From positions 400,001 to 464,000 of the forward strand of contig NZ_CP092334.1 of assembly GCF_018595685.2 (NCBI RefSeq): a stretch of 64,000 bases of DNA, given 5' to 3'. The translations under genes and the position numbers were made by a program. Shown one piece after another: positions 1-6,915 of this stretch. This DNA is from Flavihumibacter rivuli. Lineage in GTDB: Bacteria > Bacteroidota > Bacteroidia > Chitinophagales > Chitinophagaceae. The notes beneath the pieces are model-generated. The model was not told the DNA's origin. It did no database searches and saw only the letters and a list, made by a program, of their open reading frames with translations. Each line of letters starts with the position of its first letter. The first letter of the stretch is position 1.

Positions 1-418
1 AGCTCGCTTGGGTACGCAAAGAAAAAGCCCCAAACCATTTCATTAGTTTGGGGCTTTGTGCCCGAGACTGGATTGGATAGAACCGATCCTGATAGGGTGG
101 TCTTACCCAAAGCCCCAACCCTTCTCCTGCGTCGAAGGCTTGACTTTTTCTTTGTGCACCCAATCCTGAGCAAGCTCGCTTGTGTGCGCAAAGAACAAGC
201 CCCAAACCATTTCATTAGTTTGGGGCTTTGTGCCCGAGACTGGATTGGATAGAACCGATCCTGATGGATTGGGCTTACCCAAAGCCCCAACCCTTCTCCT
301 GCGTCGAAGGCTTGACTTTTTCCTTGTGCACCCAATCCTGAGCAAGCTCGCTTGTGTGCACAAAGAAAAAGCCCCAAACTATTTCATTAGTTTGGGGCTT
401 TGTGCCCGAGACTGGATT
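1..418. repeat. 172-bp tandem repeat containing tRNA-Leu 3' ends (2.4 copies)
   Basis: Copies lie at 1-172, 173-344 and a partial third at 345-418 that runs into the intact tRNA-Leu gene. Each unit holds a terminator hairpin (27-54, 199-226, 371-398) and the same 16 bases that form the 3' end of the tRNA (59-74, 231-246, 403-418), all spaced by exactly 172 bp. Copies 1 and 2 diverge from the tRNA right after these 16 bases, so only the third belongs to a functional tRNA. The array may extend left of the window. Short reading frames inside it merely follow the repeat and are not genes. Confidence 0.9.
371..402 (-). terminator. Rho-independent terminator of tRNA-Leu(GAG)
   Basis: A perfect 9-bp stem (371-379 with 390-398) with a 10-base loop is followed on the minus strand by a run of five T. 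It lies directly behind the 3' end of the tRNA. Two further copies, at 27-54 and 199-226, belong to the upstream tandem repeat units. Confidence 0.85.
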
Positions 419-486
419 CGAACCAGCACGCCGTTTCCAGCGCCACCACCTCAAGGTGGTGCGTCTACCAATTTCGCCACCCGGGC
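403..486 (-). tRNA. tRNA-Leu(GAG)
   Basis: Read on the minus strand this folds into a class II tRNA. The acceptor stem is GCCCGGG with CTCGGGC, the anticodon stem is CCACC/GGTGG, and the loop TTGAGGT gives anticodon GAG, which reads CUU and CUC leucine codons. A variable arm and a normal T arm are present. The 3' CCA is not encoded. A terminator follows at once. Confidence 0.93.
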
Positions 487-502
487 CCGCTTAAAGCGGC
501 TG

Positions 503-534
503 CAAATGTAAGTAATCAAAACATTCCTTCCAAA
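503..534 (-). promoter_or_regulatory. Bacteroidota-type promoter of tRNA-Leu(GAG)
   Basis: On the minus strand a TTTG (531-534) is followed after 20 bases by TACATTTG (503-510), which matches the Bacteroidota -33/-7 pattern TTTG-N19-TAnnTTTG with one extra base. It lies 17 bp upstream of the tRNA. Confidence 0.65.
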
Positions 535-547
535 GCCAAAATAATTT

Positions 548-1705
548 TCATGATAAATTTTGTGGCAGAAGGATCCGGAAGGTGGTGCCCTTTCCCGGCT
601 CTGAATTTTTCACAAACAACTGCCCCCTATGGTATTGTTCGATGATCCTTTTGGAAAGGGTTAGGCCTAGTCCCCATCCCCTTTTCTTGGTAGTGAAGCC
701 GGGTTGGAAAACCTTCTGCAGGTTGCCCGAACTGATTCCCTTGCCGGTATCGGTAACATCAATGATGATCGCATTGTCGGATTGTTTAATATCAACCAAG
801 ATCTGGCCCTTTCCTTCCATGGCATCCAGGGCGTTCTTCAATAGGTTCTCGATCACCCAGTCAAAAAGGGTAGGGGAAAGCATGATGTTGACAGGTTTCC
901 CGATGGTATTGTTCACCTGGAATTGGATCTTTCCTGGCGCCCTTCTCTTTACATATTCCAAAACGGCATTTACCTGTCCGGCCAGTTCTGTAGGCTCGAG
1001 TTGCGGCGTGCTGCCGATCTTGGAGAAACGATCGGAGACGAGTTTCAGCCGGTCCACATCTTTTTCCAGTTCCCTGGTGATATTGTTATCGGGGTCGCCC
1101 TCCTTCAGCATCTCCACCCAGCCCTGGAGGGAGGAGAGGGGGGTGCCCAGCTGGTGGGCCGTTTCCTTTGCCATGCCTGCCCATAACTGGTTCTGGACAG
1201 AGCGGTGGCGGGTGTTCAGTAGCATGAGGGTTAACAAGATGAAAAGCCCAACGATCACCAGCTGGATGATCGGGTAATACCGTACTTCATTCAATAACCT
1301 TGTATTGCCATAATAGTATTTGTTGGCCATATAGGGCTGTTGGCTTAGCACCAGTACAAAAGGTTCGTTAGCGCGTTTGAATTCCCTCAGTTTTTTGGGC
1401 AGGTATTCCGGGTTGTTCCGGGCTTGCAGAGAATCGAGGTTGATGAAACTGACAATACTGTCTTTTTCATTGGTCTCGATGATCGGGATATCGGTCTGTT
1501 CATTGCGGATCATATTGGGCAGGGTCAAGGGCATGCTGGGGTTGTCGAAAATGGCCTTGGAGGCTGTTACCCATAGTTCAACCTTGTCGCGCTCTTCATT
1601 GGCGATCTTCCGGGCGAGATAGCGGGAATAAAAGATGGTGGCAATAACGATGACTACTGCTATGCCTGCGATCCAGGTACGCCAGTTGGCCAGGTAAGAA
1701 ATCAT
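548..1705 (-). CDS. Membrane sensor histidine kinase
   Basis: A 385-residue transmitter protein. Hydrophobic segments at about residues 11-28 and 144-163 flank a roughly 115-residue extracytoplasmic sensor region. A dimerisation/phospho-acceptor helix follows, with His184 in the box AHQLGTPLSS, then an N box (LLKNALDAM), a G1 box (DTGKGI) and a G2 box (GWGLGLTLS). The residue after the phospho-acceptor is Gln rather than the usual Glu or Asp. No response regulator lies next to it, so its partner is unknown. It is transcribed towards tRNA-Leu and is divergent from the glycosyltransferase. Confidence 0.9.
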   Translation of the reverse strand: MISYLANWRTWIAGIAVVIVIATIFYSRYLARKIANEERDKVELWVTASKAIFDNPSMPLTLPNMIRNEQTDIPIIETNEKDSIVSFINLDSLQARNNPEYLPKKLREFKRANEPFVLVLSQQPYMANKYYYGNTRLLNEVRYYPIIQLVIVGLFILLTLMLLNTRHRSVQNQLWAGMAKETAHQLGTPLSSLQGWVEMLKEGDPDNNITRELEKDVDRLKLVSDRFSKIGSTPQLEPTELAGQVNAVLEYVKRRAPGKIQFQVNNTIGKPVNIMLSPTLFDWVIENLLKNALDAMEGKGQILVDIKQSDNAIIIDVTDTGKGISSGNLQKVFQPGFTTKKRGWGLGLTLSKRIIEQYHRGQLFVKNSEPGKGTTFRILLPQNLS

Positions 1706-1741
1706 TGAACTAATTTAACCAATTGAATCCGATGCTTGCTT

Positions 1742-1749
1742 TATTTTTG
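1742..1749 (+). promoter_or_regulatory. Probable -7 element for the glycosyltransferase gene
   Basis: TATTTTTG matches the TAnnTTTG element. It lies 20 bp before the TTG start at 1770. No well-spaced -33 TTTG is seen, so the assignment is tentative. Confidence 0.4.
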
Positions 1750-1769
1750 GCACTAATTTATTCTGATCC

Positions 1770-2795
1770 TTGCAACCACTTGTAGCAATAGTAATACTGA
1801 ACTGGAACGGTAAAAAACACCTCGAGCAATTCCTGCCCTCTGTGACCGCAACTACCTATGCCAATGCGCAGGTGGTGGTGGCAGACAATGCTTCAACAGA
1901 TGATTCCATCGCATTCCTGGCGCAACGCTACCCTGATATAAGGGTAATAAGGCTGGATAAGAATTATGGATTCGCCAAGGGATACAACGAGGCACTTAAA
2001 CAGGTAAAGGCTGATTATTATGTGTTGTTGAACTCCGATGTAGAAGTGGAGGCATCCTGGCTGGAGCCTGTCATTGGCATGATGCAATCAGACCGGGAAA
2101 TTGGCGCCTGCCAACCCAAGATCAGGATGTATGCAGATAAGTCATCATTTGAATACGCCGGCGCCTGCGGTGGGTGGCTGGATAGTCTCGGTTACCCATT
2201 TGCGAGGGGTAGGGTTTTTGATTATTGCGAAAAGGACCAGGGACAATACGACGATGTCGCGCCGATCTTCTGGGCTTCTGGCGCAGCCCTTGTGGTAAGG
2301 GCAGGGCTCTATCATGAACTGGGTGGGTTGGATGAGTTTTTCTTTGCCCACCAGGAAGAGATCGATTTTTGCTGGCGTATGCAGTTGGCCGGTTACAAGG
2401 TGATGGCCTGTCCTGCAAGTGTGGTGTACCATGTGGGTGGAGGGACCTTGCCAAAAGGGAATGAATGGAAGGTCTTCCTGAATTTCCGGAACAACCTGAT
2501 CATGCTGGCCAAGAACCTTCCCCTTTACCAATCATTATATAAGATACCCATCAGGTTTTTTCTGGATGCCATTTCTGCATGGAAGAGCTTGTTCGAGGGA
2601 CAGGCTATATATTTCAAAGCGATATTGGAAGCGCATGTGGGTTTTATAGGATGGGTATTGATCAGGCATAAACAAAGTGTATTCCCTGTCAGCCGGAAAG
2701 GAAAGGTGAATGGATGGTACAGCGGGAGCGTGGTTTGGCAACATTTTGTCAAAGGCAAAAAACATTTTTCAGAAATTGTGCACGAGAAAAAATGA
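1770..2795 (+). CDS. Family 2 glycosyltransferase (rhamnosyltransferase-like)
   Basis: A 341-residue GT-A fold enzyme that transfers a sugar from a nucleotide donor to a cell-surface glycan or lipid-linked acceptor. The N-terminus carries the GT2 signature NWNGK, the nucleotide-binding ADNASTDDS, and a metal-binding region with NSDVE (about residues 88-92). The acceptor-side segment GGLDEFF...EEIDFCWRM (about 184-204) contains the catalytic-base region. No predicted membrane anchor is obvious. Translation begins at a TTG codon; no upstream ATG or GTG gives a better match to the family start. It stands alone, so its acceptor cannot be named. Confidence 0.87.
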   Translation: MQPLVAIVILNWNGKKHLEQFLPSVTATTYANAQVVVADNASTDDSIAFLAQRYPDIRVIRLDKNYGFAKGYNEALKQVKADYYVLLNSDVEVEASWLEPVIGMMQSDREIGACQPKIRMYADKSSFEYAGACGGWLDSLGYPFARGRVFDYCEKDQGQYDDVAPIFWASGAALVVRAGLYHELGGLDEFFFAHQEEIDFCWRMQLAGYKVMACPASVVYHVGGGTLPKGNEWKVFLNFRNNLIMLAKNLPLYQSLYKIPIRFFLDAISAWKSLFEGQAIYFKAILEAHVGFIGWVLIRHKQSVFPVSRKGKVNGWYSGSVVWQHFVKGKKHFSEIVHEKK

Positions 2796-2813
2796 TTTTT
2801 ATTTCCTGACCCT

Positions 2814-2821
2814 TATTTTTG
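2814..2821 (+). promoter_or_regulatory. -7 element for the 71-residue membrane protein
   Basis: TATTTTTG is a full match to TAnnTTTG. It lies 18 bp before the ATG at 2840, so the leader would be very short. A -33 element at the right distance is not evident. Confidence 0.5.
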
Positions 2822-2839
2822 CACAGCAATTAAAACAGT

Positions 2840-3055
2840 ATGGCACACAACGATATCCACGAAGTTGAGAATCCCCTGGAAAAGGACTTTGGACACAACT
2901 GGGTGAACTCATCATCATTCTTGTTTTACCTGCAGGTATTTTGTATCCTGGCCTTTGTGTTGGGTGGTTGCTACGGTTTGTACACACATCGTTACAAGGG
3001 TAAGCCTGAGGTAGCTGTACCGGAGAGCACGCAATTCACTCCGAAGTACAAGTAA
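2840..3055 (+). CDS. Small single-span membrane protein of unknown function
   Basis: A 71-residue protein with a hydrophilic acidic N-terminus, one transmembrane segment at about residues 27-47, and a short basic then polar C-terminal tail. I do not recognise a family. A -7 element just upstream and an ordinary codon pattern favour a real gene. It is followed by the tRNA-Gly/tRNA-Leu unit and is not part of an operon. The size and topology would suit a subunit-like or accessory membrane protein, but that is inference only. Confidence 0.6.
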   Translation: MAHNDIHEVENPLEKDFGHNWVNSSSFLFYLQVFCILAFVLGGCYGLYTHRYKGKPEVAVPESTQFTPKYK

Positions 3056-3075
3056 GAAAAAATTCTTGCGAAAAA

Positions 3076-3106
3076 TTTGGAGGAAATAAAACAGTTCTTA
3101 TCTTTG
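3076..3106 (+). promoter_or_regulatory. Bacteroidota promoter of the tRNA-Gly/tRNA-Leu unit
   Basis: TTTG (3076-3079) and TATCTTTG (3099-3106) are separated by exactly 19 bases, the consensus -33/-7 arrangement for the Bacteroidota housekeeping sigma factor. The tRNA-Gly begins about 85 bp downstream, so a 5' leader would be processed off. Confidence 0.75.
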
Positions 3107-3191
3107 CAATCCCAAAACAAACAAGCTCTTAAAATAAACGGCGAAACAAAAGAAAACTCAGTGATGATAGCCTGATGTTTCGACGGAAAAT

Positions 3192-3267
3192 GCGGAAGTA
3201 GCTCATTTGGTAGAGCACAACCTTGCCAAGGTTGGGGTGGCCGGTTCGAGCCCGGTCTTCCGCTCCA
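3192..3267 (+). tRNA. tRNA-Gly(GCC)
   Basis: A complete cloverleaf: acceptor GCGGAAG with CTTCCGC, anticodon stem CAACC/GGTTG around loop TTGCCAA (anticodon GCC), T arm GCCGGTTCGAGCCCGGT, and an encoded 3' CCA. Confidence 0.95.
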
Positions 3268-3330
3268 GAAAAGTTCCAAACCTTGTGTTTGGAATTTTTT
3301 TTGTACCTACCTTGCAGTTATGCAGGTGTT

Positions 3331-3417
3331 GCCCGGGTGGTGGAACTGGTAGACACGCAGGACTTAAAATCCTGTTCGCCGAAAAAGCGAGTACGGGTTC
3401 GATTCCCGTCCCGGGCA
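3331..3417 (+). tRNA. tRNA-Leu(UAA)
   Basis: A class II tRNA. The acceptor is GCCCGGG with CCCGGGC, the anticodon stem CAGGA/TCCTG encloses loop CTTAAAA (anticodon TAA), there is a long variable arm, and the T arm is CGGGTTCGATTCCCG. CCA is not encoded. It is probably co-transcribed with tRNA-Gly 63 bp upstream. Confidence 0.95.
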
Positions 3418-3421
3418 CAAG

Positions 3422-3453
3422 GCCCCGAACCAAAAATGGTTTGGGGCTTTTTA
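3422..3453 (+). terminator. Terminator of the tRNA-Gly/tRNA-Leu unit
   Basis: The near-perfect stem GCCCCGAACCA/TGGTTTGGGGC (3422-3432 with 3437-3447, one G-T pair) with a 4-base loop is followed by five T. Confidence 0.85.
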
Positions 3454-3961
3454 TTTGTGTTCAGTGATAGGGTTGCAGTAGCGTCAATGTAATTTCTCCC
3501 TTTGCGTTCTTCGCGGTCCTTCGCGGACTTTGCGTTACTTCTTTATAACGCAAAGGGCGCAAAGGGGAAGAGTTGCTTTTGAGGGGTTTTTTAAGAACGC
3601 AAAGCATTGACTGCGTCAATGTGCGCTTATCCTTTGCGTTCTTCGCGGTCCTTCGCGGACTTTGCGTTACTTCTTTATAACGCAAAGGGCGCAAAGTTTT
3701 TTGACGCAAAGGGCGCAAAGTGGAGGAGTTGCTTTTGAGGGGTTTTTAAGAGCGCAAAGCATTGACTGCGTAAATGAACTCACATCCTTCGCGTTCTCTG
3801 CGGTCCTTCGCGAACTTTGCGTTACTTCTTCTTCCCATAACCAAGTTTCGACTGCCGATGCTTCAGCGCAGGCAGATAGCTGAATCCCCACTGGTTGGAG
3901 AGAGGGTCACATTTCCACATCTCCACACCTTGCCCGCCGAAGCTTCAGCGCAGGCGGGTCC
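3454..3961. repeat. Gene-free block of CGCAAAG-type intergenic repeats
   Basis: About 500 bp without a credible gene. Two long copies of a roughly 132-bp unit begin near 3481 and 3613, and a shortened third begins near 3780. Each contains alternating CTTTGCGTT, TTCGCGG and CGCAAAGGGCGCAAAG words that pair with one another, and the conserved stretch GTTGCTTTTGAGGGG. The second copy has an extra 24-bp duplication near 3695-3718. Two short hairpins with the core GCTTCAGCGCAGG follow at 3852-3875 and 3933-3958. Related sequence recurs at 47.9-48.7 kb. Short reading frames here are repeat artefacts. Confidence 0.8.
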
Positions 3962-4789
3962 TCACTCATACTCATACTCCACCTTACCCATCAGTTGCTG
4001 TTGCTTGTTATAGCAAAGGTCCATGCGTTTTAACCCGTTCGGAAGGTATTGATAATACCAGGTCAGGTACTCATTGCTGCCTTCCGGCACCGTGATCATC
4101 TTTTTGAGCTGGAGGCCTTCATTGTATTCGAACATATAATCAGGCAGTAACCTCTTGGCCTTGGCGTTGTAACGCACCACATCCGTTAACCTGTTCAGGG
4201 CATCATAATAATAATAAACGGTAACCGGGGGGAGGTTCTTACGGATGGCCTTTTCTTCCACTACATTGCCCCTTTCGTCATACTGGAAGCTGACTGTTGT
4301 GGTATCGGTATTGTTCCTGATGCGCAGCATTTGGGCAGGCAGTCCTTTGGCATCATAGCTCCATAGGTGTTTTTCGGTTGTAGTGACATTATCTGACTGG
4401 CTTTTTACCGCGATCGATACCAGCCGTTTTTGTGCATCATAGGTATATTCCGAACTGTTAGAGGCGTTCTGGGCACTATCGGTTGTCCTTACCAGTAACC
4501 CTGCTTCGTTATAATAAGTAGTCAGGAAAGCTTCCCCCACAACCGTTGTCCTGGTAATGGTGGTGATGCTGTTCCTTTTAGGGTCAATCTGCTGTTCCCC
4601 TGTAAATCCCGCCGATTCTGCTGAATTGCCTTCATAGCTGGAAAAGGCCACCTTCCTCACCTGGTTCTGTTTCAGTTGGATGAATAACTGGTTGGTTTGG
4701 TTGGTAGTGATGATGTCCTTAAAATAATATTGCGCTTTGAGGACGGTTACGCTGCAAAAAAGGGTAAGGGAGAGCAGGATTTTTTTCAT
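3962..4789 (-). CDS. Secreted YD/RHS-repeat-like protein, function unknown
   Basis: A 275-residue protein with a Sec signal peptide (hydrophobic core at residues 4-16, cleavage probably just before Gln20). The mature part consists of short beta-strand repeats resembling YD/RHS repeats: YTYDAQKRLVS, WSYDAKGLPAQ, FQYDERGNVVE, YYYDALNRLTD, FEYNEGLQL. It is much shorter than true RHS toxins, and no toxin domain follows the repeats. Export to the periplasm or cell surface is likely. Its stop codon lies at the edge of the repeat block. No operon partner is present. Confidence 0.75.
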   Translation of the reverse strand: MKKILLSLTLFCSVTVLKAQYYFKDIITTNQTNQLFIQLKQNQVRKVAFSSYEGNSAESAGFTGEQQIDPKRNSITTITRTTVVGEAFLTTYYNEAGLLVRTTDSAQNASNSSEYTYDAQKRLVSIAVKSQSDNVTTTEKHLWSYDAKGLPAQMLRIRNNTDTTTVSFQYDERGNVVEEKAIRKNLPPVTVYYYYDALNRLTDVVRYNAKAKRLLPDYMFEYNEGLQLKKMITVPEGSNEYLTWYYQYLPNGLKRMDLCYNKQQQLMGKVEYEYE

Positions 4790-4891
4790 TTGCCAAATAA
4801 CGGGTTTGATGGTGACAGACGCAAGATAAGGCTGGCTATTAGTTTTCTATGCTTAAATATTTGTAATTATTTTTAAGCAAATTTCGAACCA

Positions 4892-6127
4892 GTGTCCCAT
4901 TACCAGGAAAGAAAGGAAAAGGATTGCCTGAACTGCGGAACCATTGTTGAAGGCAGGTATTGTCATAATTGTGGTCAGGAGAATCTTGAACCCAGGGAAA
5001 CCCTTTGGGGGCTGATCACCCACTTTGTGTATGATATCACCCATTTCGACGGGAAATTCTTCAGCACCCTGAAGTACCTCCTGTTCAGGCCCGGATTCCT
5101 TTCCTCTGAATATATCAAGGGGCGAAGGAACAGTTACCTCCACCCGATCCGGATGTATGTGTTCACTTCCGCATTCTTTTTCCTGATCTTTTTCACCATT
5201 TACAGGGTTGACCAGATCGGGGAATCAAAAAAGACCCAATTGGTCAACGAGAAAGAACGCCTGGAAAGGGCAAAGAAAAGCCTCCTGGAAGACCGGTCCA
5301 AACTGAATGATGTGGTCCTTGTCAAGACCCTGGATTCAGTAGTTGCCGGATTGGATAAGGATATCGCCAGGATGGAGCTGGAACTCAGTAAGAATGCGAT
5401 AGATACGCTTTCCAGCCCCGATATGCAAAAAGTTATAAGGGACTCCCTAAAGGCGAAAGGGGTGCCGGTGGAAGATGACCAGCGATTGAAGCTGTCGGCA
5501 GGTCGGGCTGCCATAGAGTTTGGTGAAGATGGAAAGCCCAAGGAAACCATCAAAAGCGGGGAATTGGATTACTCGAGTATGGAAGCCTATGTCAGGATGC
5601 AGAAGGCCCTGCCGGCTGACAAGCGTGATGGCTGGCTAACAAAGGCTTTTACTACCAAAATGCTCGCCATAGTTGAGGAGGGTAACAAGGATGAGAAAAA
5701 GGCTTTACAGAAATTCATCAGCAACCTTGTCCACAGTATTCCCAAAATGCTGTTCATCTCACTTCCCATCTTCGCATTCATCCTTAAATTGTTGTACAGG
5801 AGGCGGAAAGACCTTATGGTGCCTGACCACGGGATATTTGCCATCCACCTGTATTGCGCCACCTTCATCGTTTTGTTGGTCTGGTTTGGGGTCGCCCGGG
5901 CCTATGAGGCTACGGACTGGGGCCCTTTAGGATTTGTAATGTTTATGATCATCTTACTGATCTATTTTTACCTGTATAAGGCGATGCGTAATTTCTACGG
6001 CCAGAGCCGGAAAAGGACGATTGCCAAGTTCATTTTATTGAATATGCTTTCCTTCGTTATGATGTTGTTCCTGTTGGTCATTTTTACCGTGATCAGTGCA
6101 GCACAAATGAGTGGAAGCGCCCATTAA
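4892..6127 (+). CDS. DUF3667 multi-pass membrane protein
   Basis: A 411-residue protein. The N-terminus has a zinc-ribbon-like CxxC...CxxC (Cys12, 15, 24, 27), followed by the conserved block typical of DUF3667 (ITHFDGKFF, LFRPGFLSSEYIKGRR, HPIRMYVF). Transmembrane segments lie near residues 88-104, 283-303, 316-337, 345-365 and 380-401. A roughly 175-residue charged, partly coiled-coil region separates the first from the rest. The start is GTG. It heads a tight unit with mazG 9 bp downstream and the giant kinase. The family has no established function. Confidence 0.8.
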   Translation: MSHYQERKEKDCLNCGTIVEGRYCHNCGQENLEPRETLWGLITHFVYDITHFDGKFFSTLKYLLFRPGFLSSEYIKGRRNSYLHPIRMYVFTSAFFFLIFFTIYRVDQIGESKKTQLVNEKERLERAKKSLLEDRSKLNDVVLVKTLDSVVAGLDKDIARMELELSKNAIDTLSSPDMQKVIRDSLKAKGVPVEDDQRLKLSAGRAAIEFGEDGKPKETIKSGELDYSSMEAYVRMQKALPADKRDGWLTKAFTTKMLAIVEEGNKDEKKALQKFISNLVHSIPKMLFISLPIFAFILKLLYRRRKDLMVPDHGIFAIHLYCATFIVLLVWFGVARAYEATDWGPLGFVMFMIILLIYFYLYKAMRNFYGQSRKRTIAKFILLNMLSFVMMLFLLVIFTVISAAQMSGSAH

Positions 6128-6136
6128 CCTGAAGAT

Positions 6137-6913
6137 ATGGATAGAGCTGCCGTTGCTGCTGAGTTTTTAAGGCTATTAGGGATCATGGATGACCTGAGGG
6201 AGAAATGTCCCTGGGACCGCAAGCAAACCATCCAGTCGCTCCGTCAATTGTCAATTGAAGAATTGTACGAACTGGCTGATGCTATTTCGACTGAAGATTG
6301 GAAAGGCATCAAGGAAGAGTTGGGGGACCTGTTCCTGCACCTGGTATTCTATGCAAAGATCGGTGCTGAACAAGGCAGGTTCACCCTCGATGAGGTGTTG
6401 GCCGGCATCAACCAGAAACTGATCGACCGCCATCCCCATATATACGGTGATGTAAAGGTGGAGAACGAAGATGATGTGAAGCGGAACTGGGAACAGTTGA
6501 AATTAAAAGAGGGGAAGAAATCTGTCCTCAGCGGGGTGCCAAAGTCCTTGCCGGCAACAGTCAAAGCCATGCGGTTGCAGGAAAAAGCCAAACAGGTAGG
6601 CTTTGAATGGGATAACCGTGACCAGGTTTGGGATAAGGTAACAGAGGAGATGGACGAGTTGAAAGAAGCCTTAGCCGGAGGGGATGCTGAAAGGATCGAG
6701 GAAGAATTTGGCGACCTGGTTTTTTCCATGATCAACTATGCACGCTTTTTGCAGGTAGATGCTGAACATGCCCTGGAGCGGACCAACAAGAAGTTCATGG
6801 ATCGCTTCACCCGGATGGAGGCAATGGCCTCTGAGCAGGGGAAAGCCCTTGCTGACATGAACCTGGCTGAAATGGATGCTTTGTGGAATATCATTAAATC
6901 GCAAAAAACCTAG
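6137..6913 (+). CDS. mazG: Nucleoside triphosphate pyrophosphohydrolase MazG
   Basis: A 258-residue cytoplasmic enzyme that hydrolyses NTPs and dNTPs to the monophosphate and pyrophosphate, removing aberrant nucleotides. Two MazG domains are visible. The first has the Mg-binding helices EELYELADAI and KEELGDLFLHLVF (about residues 37-73); the second has EEMDELKEAL and EEEFGDLVFSMIN (about 169-205). Length fits the full two-domain form found in many bacteria. It lies 9 bp after the DUF3667 gene and 2 bp before the kinase gene, so the three are probably co-transcribed. Confidence 0.93.
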   Translation: MDRAAVAAEFLRLLGIMDDLREKCPWDRKQTIQSLRQLSIEELYELADAISTEDWKGIKEELGDLFLHLVFYAKIGAEQGRFTLDEVLAGINQKLIDRHPHIYGDVKVENEDDVKRNWEQLKLKEGKKSVLSGVPKSLPATVKAMRLQEKAKQVGFEWDNRDQVWDKVTEEMDELKEALAGGDAERIEEEFGDLVFSMINYARFLQVDAEHALERTNKKFMDRFTRMEAMASEQGKALADMNLAEMDALWNIIKSQKT

Positions 6914-6915
6914 TA

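Noticed and set aside
1..418. CRISPR-like array
   Set aside because: The repeated unit is a uniform 172 bp with no alternation of short repeats and unique spacers, and it is explained by duplicated tRNA tails and terminators.
103..511. Open frames of 86 to 109 codons on both strands across the tandem repeat and tRNA-Leu
   Set aside because: They only follow the repeat period and run through the tRNA; no protein-like conservation is visible.
582..1277. 231-codon frame on the plus strand
   Set aside because: It is antisense to the conserved kinase domain of the histidine kinase, whose motifs define the true frame.
3461..3891. Several 73 to 89 codon frames
   Set aside because: They lie wholly in the CGCAAAG repeats and differ in frame from copy to copy.
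3962..4789. RHS toxin gene
   Set aside because: Only a few YD-like repeats are present, with no core repeat shell, no conserved cleavage motif and no C-terminal toxin or immunity gene.
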